A DNA stretch of 64,000 bases from Hadarchaeum sp964343275 (GTDB lineage Archaea > Hadarchaeota > Hadarchaeia > Hadarchaeales > Hadarchaeaceae). The translations under genes and the position numbers were made by a program. The notes below the pieces were generated by a model, which saw nothing but the letters and a program-made list of their open reading frames with translations, was not told the DNA's origin and searched no databases. Position 1 is the stretch's first letter. Every line of letters begins with the position of its first letter. Positions 8,903 to 17,995 of this stretch are shown in pieces. The DNA lies in assembly GCA_964343275.1 (NCBI GenBank), contig CAYFIY010000001.1:69290-133289 (forward strand), given 5' to 3'.

Positions 8903-9418
8903 ATTTTATTATATATCCTGCCATTCATTTATCGGCTTAAGGGACTTTGCATCAAAACACTCTTGAAAAAATTTTTCCTTTGGGTGGTCTCATTAATTTA
9001 TTCTCATACTTTGGAATTATTGAATTTATAATGTCATTCGCTTCGTTTCATCCCAATGCTGGCTTTCAACATTTAAGCAGCGAATCTTTGTTTCAGAGAT
9101 GGGGCGTGGTTAAGGTACCTACCTCTGGCAGGTCTGTTGCCAGATTATCAAGCGCACCCAGACACAGTATCTTCAATAGACCCAACTGCCATTTAATTTA
9201 AAATCTCTGGTGCATGGTCCAGCGACTTGGATAGCGATCACAGAAACTATCAAATCAGTATCCCTGCTCTGTGCCTGATGGTTTATGCTACTTGTCCATA
9301 TCTCTTCCCGACCACAGTTGTCAGTATATCTTAGGTCAATGACCCCCACCTACTCGGAAGGGTGCACTGGTGAACTAAAATTTGTAAGATACTACTCGAA
9401 TGATTCTGAGCTAAATGG
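8903..9418. other. Intergenic gap with no supportable gene
   Basis: About 516 bases without a convincing gene on either strand. A seven-bp hairpin, TCTGGCA 9124-9130 with TGCCAGA 9138-9144, is the only clear structure. On the minus strand near 9190-9080 two short frames joined by a frameshift read like degraded protein, but I recognise no family. The gap lies between the remnant upstream of rnhB and the 3' end of treT. Confidence 0.4.
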
Positions 9419-10621
9419 TTAATGAATCATCTCAGACCATAGATCGACCCAGTTTTCAATCTGCCGGGTAATAAGGAAGTTGTCCCTTACTTGCTGCTTC
9501 CCTCTTACGCCCATTCTCTCCTTCATATTTTTGTCGCAAAGGATATCTAACACCTTCTTTGCCGCTCCGTTATAATCGTGAGGCTTCACAATGTAGCCAT
9601 TTGCGCCATCAATTACCTGTTCCTTTATGCCTCCAACGTTTGAGGCAACAACAGGGGTCTGCTTCCAGAGTGCCTCAGAGACGGTGAGACCGAAACCTTC
9701 CTTTATGGACTTTTGCAGGACGACATCAGAGGCCCTCTGGATGGCGTTAATCATGATATCGTGCGCGCCCATTATAATCCGAATGTCTTTTCTGCCTTTC
9801 ACCTTGCCCTGAATCTGATCGTATATCATTTGACATTCGGGGTCGTCAAGTGCGATATTTCCCACCAAGAGTAGCTGACAGTCCATCTCGTCCCTTATCT
9901 TGTCAAAAACCTTCAGGACACCCGGTTGATCCTTCCACTTGTCAAAGCGGGAAATCTGGGAGATAATCGGTTTTTTTGTGTCAACGCCTATTTTTTTCAT
10001 GTATTTCTTGACGGCGCTATTTTTTAAAGACATATTTTTCATGGAAAGTGGGTCAATCGCTGGTTTTATTATTCGGTGTTCGTTTGGAACCCCCTTGGCT
10101 GCGAATTCTTTCATTTGGTATACAACCAAATCATACTGTAATGTAAAACCCTTGAGATAATTCCATAACTTTCGATTGGGACTCGACAGGTCTATATGGC
10201 ACCTCCATACCCAAGGTTGTCTCTTCCGGTAAAATTTTATCATGGGCAATGGCTGTGGGTCGTGAACCACAACCAAGTCATGATTGATGTAGGTGAATTT
10301 TGAGAATATCTCGTTGGTCTCCTCATACAGGTTTATCTTCTTTTGGGTCAGGGCAATGGCATCGCTCTGCAGGGAATTATGGAATTTTTTTGTAACGTGA
10401 AAGAAATCTGGAGTTCCAATCAGTGTTCGCCACCCAACATACAGCCCCATGCTGTTCATAATCGGGACGATATTCCGTAGTATCTCAGCTACTCCCCCAC
10501 CATAAGGAGTCGAGCTTATGTTGAGCATGGTTTTTTTATAGAGCCCCCTGCTCTTCCTGAAAATTTCTGCTATCTTATCATCGCCCACGATCTCTCTGTA
10601 ATCGGTCAACCTTCTCAACAT
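9419..10621 (-). CDS. treT: Trehalose glycosyltransferring synthase TreT
   Basis: 400 residues with the typical TreT opening LTDYREIVGDDKIAEI, then SSTPYGGGVAEILRNIVP (acceptor side) and FFHVTKKFHNSLQ. The C-terminal lobe has SRFDKWKDQPGVLKVF and the GT4 donor motif KEGFGLTVSEALWKQTPVV. TreT joins NDP-glucose to glucose to give trehalose. The gene is divergent from otsB with about 110 bases between the coding starts. A phosphatase neighbour is unexpected for TreT, whose product carries no phosphate, so this copy might use glucose 6-phosphate instead; that is inference. Confidence 0.88.
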   Translation of the reverse strand: MLRRLTDYREIVGDDKIAEIFRKSRGLYKKTMLNISSTPYGGGVAEILRNIVPIMNSMGLYVGWRTLIGTPDFFHVTKKFHNSLQSDAIALTQKKINLYEETNEIFSKFTYINHDLVVVHDPQPLPMIKFYRKRQPWVWRCHIDLSSPNRKLWNYLKGFTLQYDLVVYQMKEFAAKGVPNEHRIIKPAIDPLSMKNMSLKNSAVKKYMKKIGVDTKKPIISQISRFDKWKDQPGVLKVFDKIRDEMDCQLLLVGNIALDDPECQMIYDQIQGKVKGRKDIRIIMGAHDIMINAIQRASDVVLQKSIKEGFGLTVSEALWKQTPVVASNVGGIKEQVIDGANGYIVKPHDYNGAAKKVLDILCDKNMKERMGVRGKQQVRDNFLITRQIENWVDLWSEMIH

Positions 10622-10729
10622 TCAACCAAATTGAAATTCGGCTCCATCAATTTAACTACTGCGCCGAGCTGGTTGTTATCAAAAAATATCCACCTGAAAA
10701 TCTCGTTAAGTTTTAGTTTGCAGATGTAA

Positions 10730-11527
10730 ATGGCTACTAGGATCCGGATGAGAAACCTTCTCGACCAGCTTGGAAAATTGGAGAAACGTTTGCGCTCTGG
10801 TGTCATGCTGCTTATGGACTACGATGGTACCCTCACCCCGATAGTCAAAAGACCCGAGCTTGCGGTTCTCTCTTCAGATATGAAAGTTTTGCTCAAGTCC
10901 ATGGTTGAACATTTCAAAATAGCGATAATAACCGGCAGGTCTCTGGAAGAGGTTAAAAAAATGGTGGGGTTGAAGGGGATTTATCACGCTGGAAATCACG
11001 GCCTTGAAATAGAAGGTCCCGGCGTGAGTTATCTTAGACCCGAGGCGGAGCATTTTCGTCACATAATCTCCGAGATTTGCAGGATGTTACAAATGAGGCT
11101 AGAAAAAATAGAAGGGTCGATTGTGGAAAATAAGGGACTTACAGGGAGCGTCCACTACCGGCTTGTCATGAGAGGACATGTGGGCACCATGAAAGAAATT
11201 TTCAGAGAAGTGGTCAAGCCTTACTTAACTTCTGGAGAAGTCAGAGTCACACGCGGCAAGAAAGTTTTGGAAATAAGGCCGAGTGTTGATTGGGACAAAG
11301 GAAAGGCAGTCCTCTGGATATTGGACGTTGTCGATCCTAGAAGGAAACTAATCCCCATTTACCTGGGAGATGATCGGACTGATGAGGATGCTTTCTTGGT
11401 ATTAAAGGGGAAAGGATTAGGTGTTCTGGTTTCTGAGAGAGAGAAAAAAACTCAGGCAAAGTTCTTCTTGAGAGATGTGGACGAGGTTAAATCCTTCTTG
11501 GAGAAACTGAAGGTCATAATAAAATAA
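10730..11527 (+). CDS. otsB: Trehalose-6-phosphate phosphatase, HAD superfamily
   Basis: 265 residues with HAD motif I MDYDGTLTPI (nucleophile Asp30, acid Asp32), motif II IAIITGRS, and motif III/IV YLGDDRTDEDAF, all standard for OtsB. It removes phosphate from trehalose 6-phosphate. No OtsA is present in the window; the divergent treT is the only trehalose-forming partner. Two ATGs are possible (10730 and 10748); an AGGA ahead of the second makes it a fair alternative. The end abuts convergent rfcS. Confidence 0.9.
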   Translation: MATRIRMRNLLDQLGKLEKRLRSGVMLLMDYDGTLTPIVKRPELAVLSSDMKVLLKSMVEHFKIAIITGRSLEEVKKMVGLKGIYHAGNHGLEIEGPGVSYLRPEAEHFRHIISEICRMLQMRLEKIEGSIVENKGLTGSVHYRLVMRGHVGTMKEIFREVVKPYLTSGEVRVTRGKKVLEIRPSVDWDKGKAVLWILDVVDPRRKLIPIYLGDDRTDEDAFLVLKGKGLGVLVSEREKKTQAKFFLRDVDEVKSFLEKLKVIIK

Positions 11528-12493
11528 CTATAATTTAGACCCCACTAAGCCAAAGTGAGCCAACATCGCTTCAAGCTGGATCCGTTCGTTTGCGCCTTCT
11601 GTTAGTCTGAAGGATATCTCCCCAACCTTATCTAAGATTCCGACTTTTGTGAACTCAGGTAGCTTAAGGTTGAATATCTCGCGGTGAACTTGTTCCAGGA
11701 TATCTTCCCCTGTCAGACCTCTGTCAATGAGCAGGGCTTGGAGTCTACTTCGGGCATCCTCGAATTTTCCGGAAAGGGCTAGGTCCAACATTTGTTTGAC
11801 CTCCTCAGGCTTTGCGGATGCGCTAACATCGTATATCGTCTTCTCGGTTACCTTCTTCCCAAAGGTGGCTGCCGCCTGAAGCACGTTGATAGCTTTTCTC
11901 AGGTCGCCCTCGCTGACGTAGAACATCGCTTTGACGGCCTCCGCAGTAAGGGTAATTTTCTCTTCCTGGGCTATTCTCTTGAACATCTGCTCTACGTCTT
12001 TTCCCGTCAGTCTTCTAAACCTGAATATCGCACAGCGAGATTGAATGGGCTCTATTATACGACTTGAATAGTTGCAGTCGAGTATGAACCGTGTGCTGTG
12101 GGTGAACATCTCCATGGTACGTCTCAGGGCATTCTGGGCATCGGAAGTCAAGGCATCGCTTTCGTCTAAGAGGATTATCTTGTACGGCACATCTCCAAAG
12201 GGCATGGTTCTAGCGTAGTTCTTGACCTTGGTCCTAACGGTGTCGATTCCCCGCTCGTCAGACGCGTTTAATTCCAGCAAATTCCGTCTCCAGCTTTCCC
12301 CGAACAATTCGCGCGCCATACACAGGGCGGCTGAAGTTTTCCCCGTGCCGGCTGGTCCGGCAAATAGCAGGTGTGGCAGTGATTTCTTATCCACGAAGCT
12401 CTGGAGCCTATTCAGTATCTCCTGTTGGCCGACCATTTCGTTGAGCTTTCTCGGCCTATATTTCTCAATCCAAAGTTCTTCCGCTTCAGTCAT
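11528..12493 (-). CDS. rfcS: Replication factor C small subunit
   Basis: 321 residues of an AAA+ clamp loader. It has WIEKYRPRKLNEMVGQ at the N-terminus, Walker A GPAGTGKTSAA, Walker B LLDESDALT, sensor 1 LDCNYSSRI and the SRC box with the arginine finger (IQSRCAIFRF). A C-terminal collar follows. With the large subunit it loads PCNA onto primed DNA. The start lies one base after the stop of an upstream winged-helix gene, so the two are almost certainly one operon. RfcL is not in the window. Confidence 0.95.
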   Translation of the reverse strand: MTEAEELWIEKYRPRKLNEMVGQQEILNRLQSFVDKKSLPHLLFAGPAGTGKTSAALCMARELFGESWRRNLLELNASDERGIDTVRTKVKNYARTMPFGDVPYKIILLDESDALTSDAQNALRRTMEMFTHSTRFILDCNYSSRIIEPIQSRCAIFRFRRLTGKDVEQMFKRIAQEEKITLTAEAVKAMFYVSEGDLRKAINVLQAAATFGKKVTEKTIYDVSASAKPEEVKQMLDLALSGKFEDARSRLQALLIDRGLTGEDILEQVHREIFNLKLPEFTKVGILDKVGEISFRLTEGANERIQLEAMLAHFGLVGSKL

Positions 12494-12494
12494 C

Positions 12495-12887
12495 TTATCT
12501 CCGTTTGATCTTCTCCTTTATTATCTTCTGGGCAGTTCTTCCATAGGATTTGAGCAAACTGTCCAAAACTTTATCGATGATACATTTTTCAAACTTTCTC
12601 CGAGATATCTTGATCTTGTAAATGTATTTCAACCCGCCCTTTCCCTTGGTGATGCTGGATGAGAGTAGGCCTCGCTCACAAAGAGATTTCATGGCGGCAT
12701 TAACCGTGGCCCGCTTTAGGTTTTTCTTGTTGCTCAACAGGATTTTCACTGTTCTGACCGTGGCCCGTTTTCGCCGCCACATGATCAAAATTATCTCTGA
12801 TTCAATGGGGCTCAGAACTGTTTCAATACCCTCTCTTTGGGGCCTGTAGTCGGTCCAGCTAAACAGGTTCACCATCCAAAAATCCAT
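12495..12887 (-). CDS. BlaI/MecI-like winged-helix regulator
   Basis: 130 residues. LSPIESEIILIMW, then RATVRTVKILLSNKKNLKRATVNAAMKSLCERGLL, fits the three-helix core and recognition helix of the BlaI/MecI/CopY family. A basic C-terminal segment (residues 95-130) could dimerise. These proteins usually repress neighbouring genes. It is encoded one base upstream of rfcS and divergent from ileS across 80 bases, so rfcS or ileS are natural targets. No ligand or protease domain is visible. The start could be four codons later at the second Met. Confidence 0.65.
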   Translation of the reverse strand: MDFWMVNLFSWTDYRPQREGIETVLSPIESEIILIMWRRKRATVRTVKILLSNKKNLKRATVNAAMKSLCERGLLSSSITKGKGGLKYIYKIKISRRKFEKCIIDKVLDSLLKSYGRTAQKIIKEKIKRR

Positions 12888-12967
12888 AGTTGTTTATCAT
12901 ACGTGAATAAAAATCTTAGCCAACGATATTTTTAGGATTGAGTCACAATTGGATTCGGGTTAAGCCA

Positions 12968-15900
12968 ATGATTCAGCCTGCGGCAAAAATTTACGAAGCT
13001 CAAAAAGTTGAACGGGAAGTCCAGGAGTGGTGGTCATCGAGTGGTATTTATGAAAAGGTGAAAAAGGTGCACGTAAGCGGAGAGCCATGGTATTTCTTAG
13101 ACGGGCCACCCTACGCTAGCGGATCGGTTCACTTGGGAACGGCATGGAACAAGATAATAAAGGATACCGTCCTAAAATACAAGGCCATGTGCGGTTTCAA
13201 TGTTATGCGCCAGCCGGGGTGGGACTGCCACGGTCTTCCAATCGAGGTCAAAGTAGAGGAGCTATTGGGAATTCAGACAAAGAAGGATATAGAGCAAAAG
13301 GTGAGTGTGGAAGAGTTCGTCAATCAGTGCAGGAAGTGGGCGACCGACCACGTGGCGCTCATGACTGAACAGTTCAAGCGGCTTGGTATTTGGATGGAAT
13401 GGGATGATCCATACATCACGTTCAAAAATAATTACATAGCATCCGCCTGGTGGACTCTCAAGCGGTCTTACGAACGCGGCCTCATGAAAAAGGACATGCG
13501 GGTGATCCATTGGTGTCCACGTTGCGAGACTGCCTTGGCTGAGCATGAGGTTCGAGGCGAGTACCATGACGTTCGCGACCCGTCGTTATTTGCGCGCTTC
13601 AAGCTTCGAGATCGTCAAAATGAATACATACTGATATGGACGACGACTCCTTGGACACTACCATCGGATTTGGCCGTATGCCTTAATCCAGACTACGATT
13701 ACTCAGAGGTGGCTGTCGGCGGACATGTCTACTTACTGGCCACAGCTCTGGTGGAAAGTGTGATGCAAGAGTTGGGCATCGTCGATTACAAAGTGATGAA
13801 TTCTGTGAAAGGAGATTCTCTTGCGGGTCTAAAGTATGAACACCCCTTGCTCGACGAAGTTCCAAAGCAGGTGGAATTCACGGATCATCACGGGGTCATT
13901 CTCGGCAGACACGTCACCTTGGATGAGGGGACCGGTTGTGTTCATACGGCCCCGGGACATGGTGAAGAGGACTTCGTGGTCGGGTCAAAATATGGTTTGC
14001 CTGTTTTCAGTCCAGTTGGAACGGATGGGAAGTTCACAGATGATGCTGGAAAATATTCAGGCATGTTAGTTAAGGATGCCGATCTAGTTATCCTGGAGGA
14101 TCTGAAGAAAAAGGATATACTCCTCAAGCATGGAACGATTACTCACCAGTATCCACACTGCTGGCGATGTCAATCGCCACTATTGTTCAGAGCCACCGAG
14201 CAATGGTTCCTAAAGGTGGGGGATATCAAACCCACTATTCTACAGAAGAACACTGAAAAGGTTCAGTGGGTTCCAGGATGGGCCGGAACCCGCTATGCGA
14301 ACGGAGTAGAATCTGTTGGCGATTGGTGTATATCTCGACAGAGATATTGGGGGATCCCACTTCCCATCTGGATTTGCGAGCAATGTAAAAATGTTGCGAT
14401 CGTCGAGAGTCCCGAGGAGTTGGCGAGACTGTCCATTCATCCGATTGCTGACATTGATTTGCATCGACCCCATGTGGATCGCGTGGAAGTAAGATGCACG
14501 AAGTGCAATGGAGTTTCTAGACGTGTTCAGGACGTCTTGGATGTCTGGTTCGATTCGGGAATAGCATCTTGGGCGAGCCTGGGATATCCAAAGATTGAAG
14601 GTCCATTCCAAAAGCTGTGGCCGAGCGAATTCGTGACAGAAGGCGAGGACCAGGTGACCAAGTGGTTCTACAGTCAACAGGTAGTTTCAATTATTGCTTT
14701 CGGCGATGTCCCATATAAAAAGGTGCTCATGCACGGTTTTGCCTTGGATGAACATGGAAGAAAGATGTCGAAATCACTGGGGAATGTTGTAAGTCCAGAA
14801 GATATCGTCGGAAAATATGGAGTGGATGTCCTCCGCCTTTACATCCTGGGGGCAAACTCCCCATGGGAAGATCTAAAGTTTGGCTGGAAGGGCTTGGAAG
14901 TTGTAAAAAGGATGATGGGCGTCTTGTGGAATGTACACGTCTTCGCCACAACTTATATGTCTCTGGACGAGTTCGACCCAAATAAAATCGATCTGGATAA
15001 GATAACCGCAAATTTCTCTCTCGAAGATCTTTGGATGATCTCCAGGATTCATAGCGTCGTTAAGGATTCCACGAGATCCATGGATGATTTGGACCTACAC
15101 AGCGCCGTCCGCGCCGTTTCAAAGTTCGTCTTGGAGGACATCAGCAGGTGGTATGTTAAGCTGGTAAGGGAGAGAGTCTGGATAGAGAAAGATGACCCAA
15201 AGAAGCTTGCGGCTTACGTGGTTCTTTATCAGGTCATGCATGTCTTAACGAGGTTGCTGTCCCCCTTTGCCCCTCACATGAGTGAAATTATCTATCGAGA
15301 TCTGGTAAGGTCGATCAATCCAACAGTGCCGGAGAGTGTGCACATGTTACCCTGGCCTTCGGTGGACGATGAAGCAATAAAATGTAATTTGGAGGATGGC
15401 ATGAATATCGTCCGGGGCGTTGTGGAGGCAGGGGCTGCGGCGAGACAACAGGCAAAACTGAAGCTTAGATGGCCGGTGCAAACTGTGGCCGTGAAGGCAT
15501 TCAAGCCCGAGACTGTTGATGCAATGTCTGGTTTGGAAGATCTTTTAAAGAACCAGTTAAACTGCAAAGAGTTTGTGATCATCGACCCTGGAGAGGGATT
15601 CGAGGGCTCACGCATAAATATCAAAATAGACGAACAGCGGTTCAAAAATAGCTTCGGTACCCTGTCACATGATGTGATGCAGATGTTGGGGGCGATGGAT
15701 GCCACACGAGTAGATGAAGAACTCAATGTTCATGGGGTTGTCCGTTTAAACATAAATGGGCGTGAGCTGAGCATCGATCGGGATTTGATAAGTGTTGAGG
15801 AAGAGGTGTCTGAGGGTTTCTCTCTCGTGCAGACTGAGTTTGGCAAAATATTTGTGGATACTAAGATAACTCCGGAACTGAAGACAGAGTCCATGGCGCG

Positions 15901-16165
15901 CGAGTTGATAAGAAGGTTGCAGACCATGCGCAAGGAAATGGATCTTTCAATGGTTGAAATAGTTGACGTCCAAATTGGTGTCAAACAGGATAATTTTGGA
16001 TCCCTGAGCATGCATCAAAACTACATTTCGCGAGAAGTCCGCGCTGGGAATCTTCGCATATGTAGCGTCGATGATGTATCAGGCGATGGATACCTAAAAG
16101 ATTGGAATATTGGCGGCAGTGATTTTAGACTTCTCATCAAACGCGTTTCCGAGTCTTCTGTTTAG
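12968..16165 (+). CDS. ileS: Isoleucyl-tRNA synthetase
   Basis: About 1065 residues, full length. It has the HIGH-type motif GSVHLGTA near residue 55, the editing domain with TTPWTLPSDLAV and DEGTGCVHTAPGHGEEDF, Cys pairs for zinc (HWCPRCET, ICEQCK, CTKC), and KMSKS within GRKMSKSLGNVVSPEDI. The WLPIW-equivalent YWGIPLPIW is intact. It charges tRNA-Ile and hydrolyses misactivated valine. An upstream TTG at 12938 keeps the frame, but the ATG at 12968 gives the usual archaeal beginning (MIQPAAKIYE). Neither has a strong ribosome binding site. Confidence 0.96.
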   Translation: MIQPAAKIYEAQKVEREVQEWWSSSGIYEKVKKVHVSGEPWYFLDGPPYASGSVHLGTAWNKIIKDTVLKYKAMCGFNVMRQPGWDCHGLPIEVKVEELLGIQTKKDIEQKVSVEEFVNQCRKWATDHVALMTEQFKRLGIWMEWDDPYITFKNNYIASAWWTLKRSYERGLMKKDMRVIHWCPRCETALAEHEVRGEYHDVRDPSLFARFKLRDRQNEYILIWTTTPWTLPSDLAVCLNPDYDYSEVAVGGHVYLLATALVESVMQELGIVDYKVMNSVKGDSLAGLKYEHPLLDEVPKQVEFTDHHGVILGRHVTLDEGTGCVHTAPGHGEEDFVVGSKYGLPVFSPVGTDGKFTDDAGKYSGMLVKDADLVILEDLKKKDILLKHGTITHQYPHCWRCQSPLLFRATEQWFLKVGDIKPTILQKNTEKVQWVPGWAGTRYANGVESVGDWCISRQRYWGIPLPIWICEQCKNVAIVESPEELARLSIHPIADIDLHRPHVDRVEVRCTKCNGVSRRVQDVLDVWFDSGIASWASLGYPKIEGPFQKLWPSEFVTEGEDQVTKWFYSQQVVSIIAFGDVPYKKVLMHGFALDEHGRKMSKSLGNVVSPEDIVGKYGVDVLRLYILGANSPWEDLKFGWKGLEVVKRMMGVLWNVHVFATTYMSLDEFDPNKIDLDKITANFSLEDLWMISRIHSVVKDSTRSMDDLDLHSAVRAVSKFVLEDISRWYVKLVRERVWIEKDDPKKLAAYVVLYQVMHVLTRLLSPFAPHMSEIIYRDLVRSINPTVPESVHMLPWPSVDDEAIKCNLEDGMNIVRGVVEAGAAARQQAKLKLRWPVQTVAVKAFKPETVDAMSGLEDLLKNQLNCKEFVIIDPGEGFEGSRINIKIDEQRFKNSFGTLSHDVMQMLGAMDATRVDEELNVHGVVRLNINGRELSIDRDLISVEEEVSEGFSLVQTEFGKIFVDTKITPELKTESMARELIRRLQTMRKEMDLSMVEIVDVQIGVKQDNFGSLSMHQNYISREVRAGNLRICSVDDVSGDGYLKDWNIGGSDFRLLIKRVSESSV

Positions 16166-16573
16166 TCCGCCGACTAGCTCGATTATACCATTTCCCAGAC
16201 TCGCTTGATAACAGATATTTCGTATTCTATTATTAGATTACTTCGTACTTGTTCGAGATGCTTTATCCGTACAGATAACTTTCAACCAAAAATGGCTGTT
16301 ATGGCCATAGGTGCGGCGGAGGCTAGCATGAGAAGGGGAACCCATATAGAATAGGTCATCGTCAAGAGACTGAGATCAATAATCATGATCGTGGGAAAGA
16401 ATGATGATACCTAGAATATCCAAGTACCGGACCAGAACCACAGCATATGTTTCAGGTACATTCGTTGCACCTTTAACAGGTGGTGTAGTTCCTTATCATT
16501 TGTTCTCAGTTGTTGCTTTACTCCCTTCTCCTTTGCCGATTTTTTTTATCATATCCATCGAGCGAGTCTCAAC
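16166..16573 (-). pseudogene. Gap with a probable decayed membrane-protein gene
   Basis: On the minus strand a frame starting near 16556 reads MIKKIGKGEGSKATTENK, two stops, then 38 open codons ending YLDILGIIILSHDHDY. After a frame change it continues as a hydrophobic stretch (YSIWVPLLMLASAAPMAIT) and, past another stop, a charged helix. This looks like a small membrane protein broken by stops and frameshifts. I recognise no family. The 62-codon plus-strand frame at 16401-16589 is probably its shadow. Confidence 0.3.
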
Positions 16574-16582
16574 ATATTTAAA
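16574..16582 (+). promoter_or_regulatory. TATA box for HMG-CoA reductase
   Basis: ATATTTAAA with a purine-containing upstream context lies 48 bases before the ATG at 16622. An archaeal start point about 25 bases downstream would fall near 16600-16605, leaving a leader of about 20 bases. This excludes the TTG at 16595 as the translation start. Confidence 0.5.
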
Positions 16583-16621
16583 GATTTAAGATAGTTGTTC
16601 CAAACTTTAAAATGTGCAAAT

Positions 16622-17890
16622 ATGACAAAATCATCGGAGGTCTCTGGTTTCTACAAGATGAGTCCGGAGGATAGGCTTAAGTTTGTACGGGGGTTCGCAG
16701 GGCTGTCAGATGATGAGGTAGAGCTTCTACACAAACCTGATGCTCTTAGTCTTGGTCAGGCAAACAGAATGATTGAAAATGTGATAGGAACCACCTGGCT
16801 TCCAATAGGGATGGCCACAAATTTTCTCATCAACGGCAGGGACTATCTGGTTCCTATGGTTACCGAGGAACCCTCTGTAGTTGCAGCCGCATCGAATGCC
16901 GCCAAGATTGCCAGAGCAAAAGGCGGGTTTCATACTGAGAGCACATTACCGGTGATGATAGGCCAAATTCAGCTAGTCGATGTTGAGAACCCAATGGCCG
17001 CGAAGGAGAAAATCATTAGGGAATCGGGGAAAATTTTGGCAAAGGCGAATGAACAGGACCAAGTCTTGGTGAAGCTAGGCGGTGGAGCTATCGGGCTCGA
17101 CGTCAGGCCGATCGATTCGACCATTGGCCCAATGATAATAATACACCTACTCGTTGACGTGCGAGACGCCATGGGTGCCAACGTCATCAATACCATGTGT
17201 GAGTCTATCGCTCCAATGATAGAGGAACTGATCGGGGGAAAGGTATTTTTGAGGATAGTCTCCAATCTGGCGGTTCATCGTTTGGCACGAGCTAAGGCGG
17301 TTTTTTTGGCAGAGGCGCTGGGGGGGGCGGAGGTCGTCGATGGTATTCTGAAGGCATATGCATTTGCCGAGGCCGATCCCTTCCGCTGTGCCACCCACAA
17401 TAAAGGTGCCATGAACGGGGTCATCGCAGTAGCTTCGGCAACCGCAAATGATACTCGGGCGCTGGAGGCTGGTGCACATACATACGCCTCGATGGATGGT
17501 GTTTACAAGCCACTAAGTCACTGGTCGCGGACTGTGGATGGAGATCTAATGGGAGATATTGAATTGCCGGTAGCGGTGGGAATAATCGGGGGAGCAACCG
17601 CCGTACACCCTATAGCTAAAATCTGCCGAAAGATATTGCGAGTACAATCTGCCCGTGAACTAGGAGAAGTAATGGCTGCGGTGGGGCTAGCGAATAATCT
17701 GGCGGCGATGCGGGCACTGGCGACGGAGGGTATCCAGAGGGGCCATCTAAAGTTACACGCGAGAAATGTTGCTGTGACGGCTGGTGCCGCTGGGGAACTA
17801 ATCGATGTCGTGGCAAGGCGCATGATTGAAAGGGGAAAAATTAATTTTGACCGAGCCCATGCGATATTGGAAGAGCTCGAGAAAAAATAG
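16622..17890 (+). CDS. hmgA: HMG-CoA reductase, class II
   Basis: About 422 residues. It begins SGFYKMSPEDRLKFV and contains ENVIGTTWLPIGMATNFLI, EEPSVVAAASNAAK and DVRDAMGANVINTMCE, which are class II (Pseudomonas mevalonii type) signatures. The class I NRGCSAI block of most archaeal HMG-CoA reductases is absent. The late HARNVAVTAGA supplies the catalytic His. The enzyme makes mevalonate for archaeal lipid isoprenoids, usually with NADH in this class. Acquisition from bacteria is the accepted view for class II in archaea. The ATG at 16622 is chosen because the TATA box places the transcript start near 16600. Confidence 0.93.
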   Translation: MTKSSEVSGFYKMSPEDRLKFVRGFAGLSDDEVELLHKPDALSLGQANRMIENVIGTTWLPIGMATNFLINGRDYLVPMVTEEPSVVAAASNAAKIARAKGGFHTESTLPVMIGQIQLVDVENPMAAKEKIIRESGKILAKANEQDQVLVKLGGGAIGLDVRPIDSTIGPMIIIHLLVDVRDAMGANVINTMCESIAPMIEELIGGKVFLRIVSNLAVHRLARAKAVFLAEALGGAEVVDGILKAYAFAEADPFRCATHNKGAMNGVIAVASATANDTRALEAGAHTYASMDGVYKPLSHWSRTVDGDLMGDIELPVAVGIIGGATAVHPIAKICRKILRVQSARELGEVMAAVGLANNLAAMRALATEGIQRGHLKLHARNVAVTAGAAGELIDVVARRMIERGKINFDRAHAILEELEKK

Positions 17891-17947
17891 TATGAACGAA
17901 AGTTTTTTCGCTAATAGTGTCTTTTCTTAAAAAAATATATAGCATCC

Positions 17948-17956
17948 TTTAAAATA
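17948..17956 (+). promoter_or_regulatory. TATA box for the RPA-RadA operon
   Basis: TTTAAAATA lies 48 bases before the GTG at 17996, the spacing expected for an archaeal promoter with a leader of about 15-20 bases. No other promoter-like box appears between here and radA, which supports one transcript for the three genes. Confidence 0.45.
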
Positions 17957-17995
17957 TCTTTAAGCCTTAGGTAAACAACTATTATTGGGCTGGAC

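Noticed and set aside
8947..9201. 84-codon plus-strand frame
   Set aside because: Low-complexity composition, no family resemblance, no ribosome binding site; the tail reads like non-coding sequence.
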